Of a stretch of 48,588 nt of DNA, positions 1 through 6,146 are shown piece by piece; positions within the stretch are counted from its first letter, which is position 1, and each line of letters begins with the position of its first letter. The position numbers were made by a program, and so were the translations under genes. Source of the DNA: a virus; IMG/VR virus record IMGVR_UViG_3300028883_000064, positions 1 to 48,588 of that record. The stretch is one strand, 5' to 3'. A model generated the notes under the pieces. The model did not search any database, was not told where the DNA came from, and saw only the letters and a program-made list of their open reading frames with translations.

Positions 1-128
1 GGACGATCCTCTAACCGTAGCTCGCAGCCGGTATCAGTTAGGAACGTACACTCGCCTCCCCAAGCCGGATGTACTAATCTTCCCTCGGAACCCTTAATAG
101 CAGGACGGATGAAGTACGTTTGGTCCAC
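1..128 (-). CDS. Unknown small protein, C-terminus cut by window edge
   Basis: A minus-strand frame starts at GTG 128 and stays open to base 1, giving 42 visible residues beginning MDQTYFIRPA. A GGAGAG sequence sits about 4 bases before the GTG, and the start overlaps the end of the upstream gene (94-447) by 35 bases, the tight packing seen all through this operon. The visible part contains LVHPAWGGEC and two cysteines but no domain I recognise. The stop codon lies outside the window, so length and function are unknown. Confidence 0.5.
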   Translation of the reverse strand, partial: MDQTYFIRPAIKGSEGRLVHPAWGGECTFLTDTGCELRLEDR

Positions 129-447
129 CGTACTCTCCAAGTCTAGCCTCCATCCAACTGGTATCGAGACTACCAGTATCGAAGCGCAGTACCTTCCCCT
201 GCTTCTCGATAGCCAGCAGCTTCATCCTGACTTTTGTTGGCAAGTGAACAATTGTCATGCCGATTCTGAGAATTATGGACCCCGTGTAGTTATTGTGAAG
301 CTTGATTGATGTATCCAGCCTCTTCACAGCATTGTGTATGTCCAGAATAATCTGTGAAGCTGCAAGATGTTTCTCCAAGTCGTAGCCTTCGATGTTCTCA
401 ACGACTGTTTCGATGCATCCATCATTGTCCTCTATTAACAGTTTCAT
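94..447 (-). CDS. Hypothetical protein, 117 aa
   Basis: The ATG at 447 is preceded by GGAGGAAGTGAG, a strong ribosome binding site. The product starts MKLLIEDNDG, is mixed alpha/beta in character and has no membrane segment or recognisable motif. Its C-terminal end (VLHPSC) overlaps the start of the partial gene at the left edge. It is the penultimate visible gene of the leftward early operon. Function unknown; the gene itself is well supported by its RBS and codon packing. Confidence 0.7.
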   Translation of the reverse strand: MKLLIEDNDGCIETVVENIEGYDLEKHLAASQIILDIHNAVKRLDTSIKLHNNYTGSIILRIGMTIVHLPTKVRMKLLAIEKQGKVLRFDTGSLDTSWMEARLGEYGGPNVLHPSCY

Positions 448-470
448 CTCACTTCCTCCTAGCTAAAGGA

Positions 471-634
471 TCAAAGCTTGTGCTTCATTCATCCCGCACC
501 CCCATCAAGATCAACACCATGCCTCCTTTTTATCTCCTCTTTCCGTTGACGATACCACTCGTCTATCTTGTCTTGCTCAGGGTCTGGTTCTTTTGCACGG
601 CTCAAAGCTTGTGTTTCATCCATCCCGCACCCCT
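471..634. repeat. Pair of 33-bp imperfect direct repeats
   Basis: Positions 471-503 and 602-634 match at about 30 of 33 bases, 131 bp apart. The right copy is coding for the sequence GCGMDETQAL inside the 489-818 gene. The left copy lies just past that gene's stop and would still read GCGMNEAQAL in another frame. This looks like a partial internal duplication of the gene's 3' part. Confidence 0.75.
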
Positions 635-818
635 TATTTAACTCTACAATGATACGAGGCTCCCCACCAACTTGTATATGCATAACATAGACAACCTTAA
701 GCCTTTTGCCTGATGCCGATGCAACGTAGTCACCCTTACGGGGTACAACAACAAAACTTGTTGGCCATTCCTCCCTGTGGTAATCGTCTAGATTAGTTGT
801 ACAGCGTCCCTTGATCAT
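489..818 (-). CDS. Hypothetical protein, 109 aa
   Basis: I place the start at ATG 818, seven bases after GGAGG, rather than at the GTG just upstream. It overlaps the end of the DNA ligase gene. The product has a beta-rich N-terminal half (VVYVMHIQVGGEPRIIVELN) and a charged helical C-terminal half (DEWYRQRKEEIKRRHG). No family recognised. Its 3' portion carries one copy of a 33-bp direct repeat whose second copy lies just downstream, so the C-terminus may have been reshaped by duplication. Confidence 0.65.
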   Translation of the reverse strand: MIKGRCTTNLDDYHREEWPTSFVVVPRKGDYVASASGKRLKVVYVMHIQVGGEPRIIVELNKGCGMDETQALSRAKEPDPEQDKIDEWYRQRKEEIKRRHGVDLDGGAG

Positions 819-1893
819 CACGCTTCCTCCAGTAGCTAGCCTCTTGCGGTATGCCGTCCTTTGTCAGTCCACGGTATCGGAATGTAACACGACTACCTCT
901 TCGGAAATGTACAGCTTCAATCCAGTCAGGACATTCTGTTCCAGGGTTCTCTTCTGCCCACTCACAGGCGGGTGCTTCGTCTTCATTCATGTCTTGTAAT
1001 CTTCGCTCAGCATCCGTAAACCCTGACAACTCTAACCGATTTCCGTCATCAAGCCTCAGTACCAGCGCACCCATCAGGCCAAGAAGCTTGCTACCTTTAT
1101 CAGTCTTGCGACCAGTGATATACCCTATCACTGTTCCCTCTGCATCATCCCGAGGCTTAACCTTAACCATTGCATGTGTGCGACAGCACTCGTACAAGGC
1201 TGCTGGTGCCCGGACTATTAGACCCTCGCCTCCACGCTCGATGATGCGTTCCAAAGTACGATCCATTAAATCGATAGCTGCTTCTGTCTGCATAGGCAGT
1301 CTAACCTGTCCAACAGCCTGTGCAACCTCATTATCCTTTAGTTCTTTCATTATCCTCGACAACCGACTCTGGAATACTGTCGTAGGCTTAGGCACCCATG
1401 TAATATTAGTTGCGTGTAGATTGTACCACTGTATAGCCAAATCAGTGATACGCTTCTTGAAGTTCGGGTTATTGATATACCCCGGCTCAAGCACCGTGTC
1501 TATTGGTGCGGCATCGAAGACATGGTATTTAACATCAGTCCATCCCTGTCCCGGTACAAGATCCTTGACAATTGATATAAGATTCTGACGGTGGTCCGGT
1601 ATATAGAGTTCACCATCCAACGGGATACATGGTAACTTATCAAGCCACCAGTCCGGTGCATGTATGACATTACCATACCGACTCCAGAGTCCTGTAGCGA
1701 TTTGCGCGGTCTTGTAGCGTTCGTCCTTGAGTGTATTGGCCCAAGGCACCGAGGCTTTCTGTATCCCGGATGTTACACCACCATCCCAGAAGCAGCGGAC
1801 ACCGTCAAGCTTCTCGCTCATGAACCATCCACCAACGCCGTGCTTATCGACGCTGTAAGGATGTGCCAACTGTAGGAACTCACGCTTGGCCAT
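793..1893 (-). CDS. ATP-dependent DNA ligase
   Basis: Seals nicks using ATP through a covalent lysyl-AMP intermediate. With the start at ATG 1893 (AGGAG eight bases upstream) the protein has 366 residues. Motif I is SEKLDGVR with the adenylated Lys at residue 28; motif III is LDGELY (Glu 95); motif IV is EGLIVR (Glu 223); motif V is VKVK (Lys 244 and 246). A C-terminal OB-fold-like part follows. Length fits small phage ligases. The start overlaps the sulfotransferase gene's end by 14 bp, so translation is probably coupled. Expected role: joining Okazaki fragments with the phage Pol A and primase-helicase encoded in this window. Confidence 0.92.
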   Translation of the reverse strand: MAKREFLQLAHPYSVDKHGVGGWFMSEKLDGVRCFWDGGVTSGIQKASVPWANTLKDERYKTAQIATGLWSRYGNVIHAPDWWLDKLPCIPLDGELYIPDHRQNLISIVKDLVPGQGWTDVKYHVFDAAPIDTVLEPGYINNPNFKKRITDLAIQWYNLHATNITWVPKPTTVFQSRLSRIMKELKDNEVAQAVGQVRLPMQTEAAIDLMDRTLERIIERGGEGLIVRAPAALYECCRTHAMVKVKPRDDAEGTVIGYITGRKTDKGSKLLGLMGALVLRLDDGNRLELSGFTDAERRLQDMNEDEAPACEWAEENPGTECPDWIEAVHFRRGSRVTFRYRGLTKDGIPQEASYWRKRDDQGTLYN

Positions 1894-2470
1894 ACCCGAA
1901 CTCCTCAAGTAGTGCTATCTCTTCAACGAACTTAATCATCTCTCGCTTCCACATTCCATCCCGGCGTCTTGCCCGGAAGGGTTGTCCGGTAGGCTTGCCG
2001 TTCGAGTTCATGCTGGACTTGGTCCAGACAAGATTACCTTTCCTCTTTAGGCCCCAAAGTACCTGAAGCTTTTCAAGTGTTTCCGGTGTTAGCTCTTCCA
2101 GCTTAATGTGCACAGCACATTGCCAGCTTCTGTAATGATTTAAATATCCGTTCCACACATCTACCGGCGAACGAAACCACATGCCTCTGGAACCAGTAAG
2201 CATAACGATTGGCTTGAACACGAACTTTGGCCAGTCGTACTCGGATATATAAACATTGGTCCTACTGTGCCCATAGGCATATAGAGACTGTATCCAGTCG
2301 ATAGGATGCTTGGTGATGTAGCATAGCCGCACATCTGGTTGATCTGGTATCGGGATTATACCATGCTTTGAGTTCTTTCGAAGCTCAATATCAAAGTTCT
2401 CCCTGAGTAAATACTCAAGGAAGTTGGTGCCTGATCTTGGTAATCCACGCAGGTAAACTGTGTCGCTCAT
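1880..2470 (-). CDS. Sulfotransferase-like P-loop protein
   Basis: The N-terminus reads LRGLPRSGTNFLEYLL (residues 7-22), the PAPS 5'-phosphosulfate loop (PxSGT) of sulfotransferases. KHPIDWIQSLY at 54-64 matches the 3'-phosphate loop, normally RNPxDxxxS, with Lys-His in place of Arg-Asn. At 196 residues it is shorter than typical enzymes (about 250-300). The family transfers sulfate from PAPS to sugars or proteins; the substrate here is unknown. It is coupled by ATGA to a small membrane protein upstream and overlaps the ligase downstream. A related nucleotide kinase fold cannot be excluded, but the paired motifs favour sulfotransferase. Confidence 0.7.
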   Translation of the reverse strand: MSDTVYLRGLPRSGTNFLEYLLRENFDIELRKNSKHGIIPIPDQPDVRLCYITKHPIDWIQSLYAYGHSRTNVYISEYDWPKFVFKPIVMLTGSRGMWFRSPVDVWNGYLNHYRSWQCAVHIKLEELTPETLEKLQVLWGLKRKGNLVWTKSSMNSNGKPTGQPFRARRRDGMWKREMIKFVEEIALLEEFGYGQA

Positions 2471-2607
2471 CTTACCAACATGCTCCCGACTAAGTTCACA
2501 AGAACATAGTCCATTAGAGACTTGAAAAAGTAGAACACGATAGCTGCCATAAGTAGCTTACCTATTGGCAGCCGTACTGTGTGTTCGTGTATGAAGTTTC
2601 GAATCAT
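2467..2607 (-). CDS. Small single-pass membrane protein, 46 aa
   Basis: A 46-codon frame starts at ATG 2607, preceded by a near-perfect AGGGGAGGG about eight bases upstream, and ends in an ATGA overlap with the sulfotransferase start. The translation begins MIRNFIHEHTVRLPIGK and then has a hydrophobic segment of about 20 residues (LLMAAIVFYFFKSLM) flanked by positive charges, with a second hydrophobic stretch at the C-terminus. It likely sits in the inner membrane. The coupling suggests co-production with the sulfotransferase-like protein. Function unknown. Confidence 0.65.
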   Translation of the reverse strand: MIRNFIHEHTVRLPIGKLLMAAIVFYFFKSLMDYVLVNLVGSMLVR

Positions 2608-2620
2608 TTAGGCCCTCCCC

Positions 2621-2884
2621 TCACTCTCCTGACATCCAGAGACTTACGTCTTCACCATGTACCGAGTGCTCGAAATGTATCCGATGTGCACCACACTTGT
2701 TACAGGTTTCGATGTGCTGGCGCTCTGATCCACTTTCATCAATATCATAACCAGCGTCCTTTCGGATTGTCCGTTCTTCCTCAGGATGCAAACATGATAC
2801 CTGTTCCCGCAGCTTTGCAATAGTTGCCAGCATCTTGGCTCTTTCATTCTTAAGTGCTTCTATTGCTACGTTGAATGTGTCCAT
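2621..2884 (-). CDS. Hypothetical protein with coiled coil and zinc knuckle
   Basis: ATG 2884 follows GGGAGGGACTG and overlaps the upstream stop as TGATG. Residues 1-30 form a probable amphipathic coiled coil (AIEALKNERAKMLATIAKL). The C-terminal half has ETCNKCGAHRIHFEH, where two Cys and nearby His residues could bind one zinc ion. No family recognised. One of several small Cys-rich proteins in this operon. Confidence 0.65.
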   Translation of the reverse strand: MDTFNVAIEALKNERAKMLATIAKLREQVSCLHPEEERTIRKDAGYDIDESGSERQHIETCNKCGAHRIHFEHSVHGEDVSLWMSGE

Positions 2885-3177
2885 CAGTCCCTCCCTGCAA
2901 GTACTCTTATGGCCTGATCGTTTATGTCTTCACGATTCTTTATTGCTTCTTGGATACCATCAATCCGGTACTGAACATTCTCAACACTGAATCCTGTAGC
3001 ATCCATCCAAACCCTTGTAAGATTGCCTATCCCAATTTCCTGCACAATCCTCTTAAGAGCCATGTAGCACATGTAGTCAGTGGTATTCCGCTTATCAATT
3101 AGATCCTGGTATTTCTTGGCCTTCTCCGGGGACGCCAGTGCTGGAGCCAGCAGGGTCAGCTTCTTCTTTGCCATCAT
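2884..3177 (-). CDS. Hypothetical protein, 97 aa
   Basis: Two adjacent ATG codons (3177 and 3174) follow AAGGAGG; the second has the better spacing (7 versus 4). Both overlap the upstream stop. The N-terminus is basic (MMAKKKLTLLAP) and the rest is predicted helical, with DYMCYMALKRIVQEIGIG and a C-terminal DINDQAIRVL. No known domain seen. Operon position suggests an early accessory role, but nothing specific can be inferred. Confidence 0.65.
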   Translation of the reverse strand: MMAKKKLTLLAPALASPEKAKKYQDLIDKRNTTDYMCYMALKRIVQEIGIGNLTRVWMDATGFSVENVQYRIDGIQEAIKNREDINDQAIRVLAGRD

Positions 3178-3539
3178 TCTACCTCCTTGAACACAACACC
3201 ATTATCAAGGTGTAAGTCATCGCCTACCCATGTAGCTGTTACGTTGCCGTACTCTTTGATTATTGCATCAAAGAAGATTATATTACCTCCATGCTGAAGC
3301 TTCACACCTTTGGCCCGAAGCTTACCAGCTTCAGCATAAAGTATAGCACCCTCGGCATCACATACGCCGCTTTCCGCATAAAGCTTGTAGGCTTCGGCAT
3401 CAAGCCTACCTCCAGCATGGAAATTGGCTTTTCCAAAACAATTGGCAGCCTCATCAACAAGCTTGTCTGCTTCAGCACAAAGCTTGCTACCTTCAGCCCA
3501 AAACTTGCATCTCTGTTTCCACGCTTCTTGACTGTTCAT
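3174..3539 (-). CDS. Alanine-rich heptad-repeat protein (AEAxKLx)
   Basis: Residues about 15-83 are about ten degenerate heptads of the form AEAxKLx (for example AEADKLV, AEAYKLY, AEGAILY, AEAGKLR), predicted to form one long amphipathic helix or coiled coil. A globular C-terminal part follows (IKEYGNVTATWVGDDLHL). This combination, AEADKL repeats plus a YGNVT-W-GDD-L-NG tail, recurs in small proteins of unrelated phages; no function is established to my knowledge. Start ATG 3539 has GGAGG just upstream and is ATGA-coupled to the previous gene. Confidence 0.75.
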   Translation of the reverse strand: MNSQEAWKQRCKFWAEGSKLCAEADKLVDEAANCFGKANFHAGGRLDAEAYKLYAESGVCDAEGAILYAEAGKLRAKGVKLQHGGNIIFFDAIIKEYGNVTATWVGDDLHLDNGVVFKEVE

Positions 3540-3808
3540 TCTTCCTCCAGCGGCTCGTCAACATCTTCTTGAGTGTAGCCTGTCAGTATCTCGGGCCGGT
3601 ACTTGCTTAATTTATCCTTCCTACATGCCTTGCACACCTTGCACAGATAGATTCCCTGTGCATCGTACTCGGCCCAAGTGTCTACCTCTCCACTACCACA
3701 CATGCATTTCATCTGGTAGTCTTCGTACCCGCAGTCTACACAACGATAGACAACAGCATCTTCCTCGTCTATCGTCTTATAGTTTCCACCACAAGCTGGA
3801 CACTTCAT
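3536..3808 (-). CDS. Zinc-ribbon protein, 90 aa
   Basis: I start this at ATG 3808 (MKCPACGG), where it forms an ATGA overlap with the preceding gene. Residues 3-6 CPAC and about 23-26 CVDC make one zinc ribbon; MKCMCGSG and YLCKVCKAC make a second Cys cluster. The C-terminal segment KLSKYRPEILTGYTQEDVDE resembles a conserved tail found in small phage proteins. No catalytic residues are seen; nucleic-acid or protein binding is plausible but unproven. Confidence 0.75.
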   Translation of the reverse strand: MKCPACGGNYKTIDEEDAVVYRCVDCGYEDYQMKCMCGSGEVDTWAEYDAQGIYLCKVCKACRKDKLSKYRPEILTGYTQEDVDEPLEEE

Positions 3809-4005
3809 TCTTCCGGCTCCGCGAAAATCGTTTCCTGACATTTGGGACACAGGCCCGTCTTGAGTTGCTCCCGCCACTCGGGAGATTTATCTGGCCACAC
3901 CTTTTGAATCAGTTCACCCGCTTGCCAGCGAAAGTATTTAACCTTGTCTACATGCATTGTTTCACGTGCAGAACACATTGGGCAAATCTTTTGTATGTCC
4001 ATCAT
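3805..4005 (-). CDS. Small zinc-finger-like protein, 66 aa
   Basis: Starts at ATG 4005 in an ATGA overlap with the upstream gene. Two CxxC pairs, ICPMCSARETMH near residue 8 and LCPKCQETI near residue 51, bracket a basic aromatic stretch (KYFRWQAGELIQKVWP). This spacing fits a single treble-clef or ribbon zinc site. The N-terminus MMDIQ is nearly identical to that of the neighbouring gene, and the initiation region is duplicated at DNA level. Function unknown. Confidence 0.7.
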   Translation of the reverse strand: MMDIQKICPMCSARETMHVDKVKYFRWQAGELIQKVWPDKSPEWREQLKTGLCPKCQETIFAEPEE

Positions 4006-4187
4006 GCTATCCTCACTTTCAGTTCCTCAGGAACGTATATGATGTACTTGGAACCGTACTCAACCCGAGGGTGCCCTTCAAACCGTGACCGACGGAATCT
4101 CTGCACAGTCACAGCCGTGTGTTCACCCTTGACCTCATCCCATCTGTCTTGACACATGCTATGTATTAGTGTGTGTATGTCCATCAT
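4002..4187 (-). CDS. Hypothetical basic protein, 61 aa
   Basis: The longest frame begins further upstream, but ATG 4187 follows GGAAGGGAAGG and forms an ATGA overlap with the upstream gene, so I start there. The product has a helical N-terminal third (MMDIHTLIHSMCQDRWDEV) and a basic middle (QRFRRSRFEGHPRVEYGSK) followed by a beta-like end. No domain recognised. The 18 bases around its start are repeated at the start of the next gene. Confidence 0.6.
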   Translation of the reverse strand: MMDIHTLIHSMCQDRWDEVKGEHTAVTVQRFRRSRFEGHPRVEYGSKYIIYVPEELKVRIA

Positions 4188-4597
4188 GCTACCTTCCCTT
4201 CCGGCCAAACGTAACCGAGCCAAGCCTTCACACCCACAAAGTGCTGCTCATAGTATTTAAAATCTTTACGCAGCAAATTGCTTTGGTGTGACCGATGGAA
4301 CTTTTTCCAACCTAACCAGTGTGGCATCTCTACAGGAGTTACCACAGGTAGCAATTTCATATTGTTATTGTAGCCTTTACCTATCCAAGTTAATATCACA
4401 ATGTTATGGTACAACGCCAGAGCATTCTCATAGCCCCGCCACATGTTTACAGCGGGATGATTCTGCCACCCATAGGTGGGATTGCGCAGCGCGTGGTGTA
4501 TCTGCATAGCTTCTACACGCTGCTTCCCGTGCCGCCGATAGTCTAGGACCATAGCGGAACGGTAGAAGGATGGGTATGCTAGGAACGTCTGCATCAC
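4184..4597 (-). CDS. Pyrimidine-dimer DNA glycosylase-like protein (MSMEG_6728-like)
   Basis: The N-terminal half (MQTFLAYPSFYRSAMVLD, RRHGKQRVEAMQIHHAL, YGWQNHPAVNMWRGYE) closely follows a bacterial and phage family related to T4 endonuclease V, usually annotated as pyrimidine-dimer DNA glycosylase. In endonuclease V the enzyme cuts the glycosidic bond of UV dimers and nicks the abasic site. At 137 residues the length fits. The GKQRVE and HPAVxMWRGYE signatures are intact. ATGA overlaps on both sides tie it to the operon. The glycosylase activity itself is inferred from family assignment. Confidence 0.65.
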   Translation of the reverse strand: MMQTFLAYPSFYRSAMVLDYRRHGKQRVEAMQIHHALRNPTYGWQNHPAVNMWRGYENALALYHNIVILTWIGKGYNNNMKLLPVVTPVEMPHWLGWKKFHRSHQSNLLRKDFKYYEQHFVGVKAWLGYVWPEGKVA

Positions 4598-4875
4598 AGC
4601 ACAAGCCTCGGGATCTCAGTCTTGATTCTTTTATCATGGCCACAGCAGCCGCAATGACCTCCCCAACAACTGTCACACGCACAGGTGCGGCAATTTTCAC
4701 AGATCAATTGTTCAGCAATAAGCTTAAGCTCTCCACAAACATTGCCATTTGAATCATGTATAACGTGTGAGCTTATTGTTCTATCCGCCAACTCCTTGAA
4801 GATGCGCCGCACTTCAGTTGACTGACTCGGGCGGAAGGCATCATTGCCCATGTTGATGGTTAGTTCGAGTCTCAT
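4594..4875 (-). CDS. Cysteine-rich C-terminal protein, 93 aa
   Basis: ATG 4875 follows AAGGAGCAGG. The first 60 residues look like a small alpha/beta domain (LELTINMGND, VRRIFKELADR, SHVIHDSNGNVCG). The C-terminus packs eight cysteines and two His into CENCRTCACDSCWGGHCGC plus the next residues, enough for two zinc sites or a disulfide knot. No family recognised. ATGA overlaps with both neighbours. The dense Cys tail is unusual next to a DNA repair gene. Confidence 0.7.
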   Translation of the reverse strand: MRLELTINMGNDAFRPSQSTEVRRIFKELADRTISSHVIHDSNGNVCGELKLIAEQLICENCRTCACDSCWGGHCGCCGHDKRIKTEIPRLVL

Positions 4876-5120
4876 GCCTGCTCCTTCTCGGTTATCTCAA
4901 GACCCTCGTATGTCTCACCGTTTGCCTTGGTCTTAGTAACCTGTCCGAACCTCAGGTGCTTGAAGTTCCTGTTCAACCAGTTGTTCAGCGCAGCATTGTT
5001 GCGGCAACGCTGACGGCACTGTTTGATTACTTTAACAAGCCACCACATCTGACGCACGCTGATGGTCTGACCGAACGCTTCTTCGAATTCTTTTGCCACT
5101 TCTTCGCCGTCGAATCTCAT
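4872..5120 (-). CDS. Hypothetical protein, 82 aa
   Basis: Starts at ATG 5120 after AAAGGGACATAGC and is ATGA-coupled on both sides. Predicted all-helical first 55 residues with an aromatic and basic patch (QMWWLVKVIKQCRQRCR, NNWLNRNFKHLRFG) and a charged acidic tail (GLEITEKEQA). The basic helices could bind nucleic acid, but there is no recognisable helix-turn-helix. Function unknown. Confidence 0.6.
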   Translation of the reverse strand: MRFDGEEVAKEFEEAFGQTISVRQMWWLVKVIKQCRQRCRNNAALNNWLNRNFKHLRFGQVTKTKANGETYEGLEITEKEQA

Positions 5121-5191
5121 GCTATGTCCCTTTCAGCCAACAACTCTGCAAAATCATTTTGCAGACATTCGATTGAACTGTATCTACCCAT
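5117..5191 (-). CDS. Possible 24-aa ORF or frameshifted 3' end of the upstream gene
   Basis: ATG 5191 opens a 24-codon frame that exactly bridges the gap between the preceding small gene (stop at 5184) and the next (ATG 5120), overlapping both. No convincing Shine-Dalgarno is present. Its sequence (YSSIECLQNDFAELL) would read naturally as the continuation of the upstream protein if one base were shifted near the stop. It contains a 10-bp perfect inverted repeat at 5145-5165. It may be a coupled micro-gene or a frameshift tail. Confidence 0.3.
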   Translation of the reverse strand: MGRYSSIECLQNDFAELLAERDIA

Positions 5192-5363
5192 TGTCCACCA
5201 GATTCTTGATCTGATCCAGCACAACAAAGAACAGTTCGCTGGTATTGAGGACGCCCTGCTCGTAGCCTCTTGCAGCAAGGCAGATCTGATGTGCCGCCTT
5301 GATTTTTGCATCCGAAACAGGTTTCGTCTCGTAGGCACCAGTCTCAGGATTGTTTTTTTTCAT
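5184..5363 (-). CDS. Hypothetical protein, 59 aa
   Basis: Start chosen at ATG 5363, inside the end of the upstream gene; the preceding TTG is less likely. The start lies directly before a run of eight A residues that both genes read through. The protein (SDAKIKAAHQICLAARG, NTSELFFVVLDQIKNLVDNG) is predicted helical and has no recognised domain. The Shine-Dalgarno is weak, which suggests translation by coupling. Confidence 0.5.
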   Translation of the reverse strand: MKKNNPETGAYETKPVSDAKIKAAHQICLAARGYEQGVLNTSELFFVVLDQIKNLVDNG

Positions 5364-5658
5364 CAATAGGCTTCACCATTTGGCGACCATCCCAATCGGC
5401 ACCATCCCACCAGTGCCTCCAATGGTACTCACATATAGGAATGTAGTTGATGGTCTTACCTTGGTCGGCTGACTGTGGTGCCATAACAACAGCCACAGTA
5501 TCCCTACCTATGTCGGAACATGGTTGACACTTCTTCTCCTGTTCCACAGGCTCCCACTTATCACAACAGTGTGTACGAGCATTGTTGACTTCAAGATCCT
5601 TTTTTAGATCACAGAAACCGTGTACATTGTGTTGCTTGCAGTTCACACAAGTCTTCAT
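5344..5658 (-). CDS. Cysteine-rich hypothetical protein, 104 aa
   Basis: ATG 5658 sits after GGAGGATAGACG and overlaps the upstream stop as ATGA. An N-terminal cluster MKTCVNCKQHNVHGFCDL and THCCDK, then KCQPCSD and a C-terminal CEYHWRHWWDG, give at least two plausible zinc sites. The tail is tryptophan-rich. No known family recognised; a zinc-stabilised binding protein is the most that can be said. Confidence 0.65.
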   Translation of the reverse strand: MKTCVNCKQHNVHGFCDLKKDLEVNNARTHCCDKWEPVEQEKKCQPCSDIGRDTVAVVMAPQSADQGKTINYIPICEYHWRHWWDGADWDGRQMVKPIDEKKQS

Positions 5659-6146
5659 CGTCTATCCTCCGGCCTCACGAACCTTTCTCTCAGCCTCTCG
5701 TAAATTTCTTCCTCCGTCTTACCTGCTATCCTTTCCTGCCCGTGCCACAGGCCATAACGATTAAGCTTCAGGCCCATCTGTGCAGCCGTCAGCCTCAGGC
5801 CTGAGTTATATCCACCGGAGCCTGTCGCATACAGCCACATAGCGCCCTCGTACTCGGGCAAACATATGTGTACCTCCAACTGTACGCCTTCAAATAAGAT
5901 TGTTTTGCGCGCATGGTCCCACGGGGCACCGTAGTCTTTCTGTATTGCGATGTTCAACATCATACGGTTCTTTTTATCCGCTGTGATCACGAGATCGATA
6001 TCTCCGGCATCTTCTTTCTTGCGCCGGATAGATCCACATAACATATGCCGCATAACCAAGTGGTTATACGGGCTTAGAAATTCTTGAACAATTTGATGGG
6101 CTTCTTCTTCCATTACTCTGCGCCCACCTAACAGTTTACCGCCCAT
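5655..6146 (-). CDS. DNA polymerase X-like nucleotidyltransferase, 163 aa
   Basis: Contains the polymerase-beta palm signature GSIRRKKEDAGDIDLVI: Gly-Ser at 38-39 and the metal-binding pair Asp 49 and Asp 51. The C-terminal part WLYATGSGGYN...LRLTAAQMGLKLN resembles the thumb of family X polymerases. The third carboxylate position, usually Asp, appears as Glu 91 (VQLEVHI). Lyase and fingers domains are missing, as in other short phage versions. Likely role is short gap filling or repair; activity is inferred. Start at ATG 6146 after AGGAGGCAGC, overlapping the sigma-factor gene by 11 bp. Confidence 0.78.
   Translation of the reverse strand: MGGKLLGGRRVMEEEAHQIVQEFLSPYNHLVMRHMLCGSIRRKKEDAGDIDLVITADKKNRMMLNIAIQKDYGAPWDHARKTILFEGVQLEVHICLPEYEGAMWLYATGSGGYNSGLRLTAAQMGLKLNRYGLWHGQERIAGKTEEEIYERLRERFVRPEDRR

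Noticed and set aside
851-1588. 245-codon plus-strand ORF
   Set aside because: Antisense to the DNA ligase, whose motifs are all intact; low-complexity Ser/Arg-rich translation.
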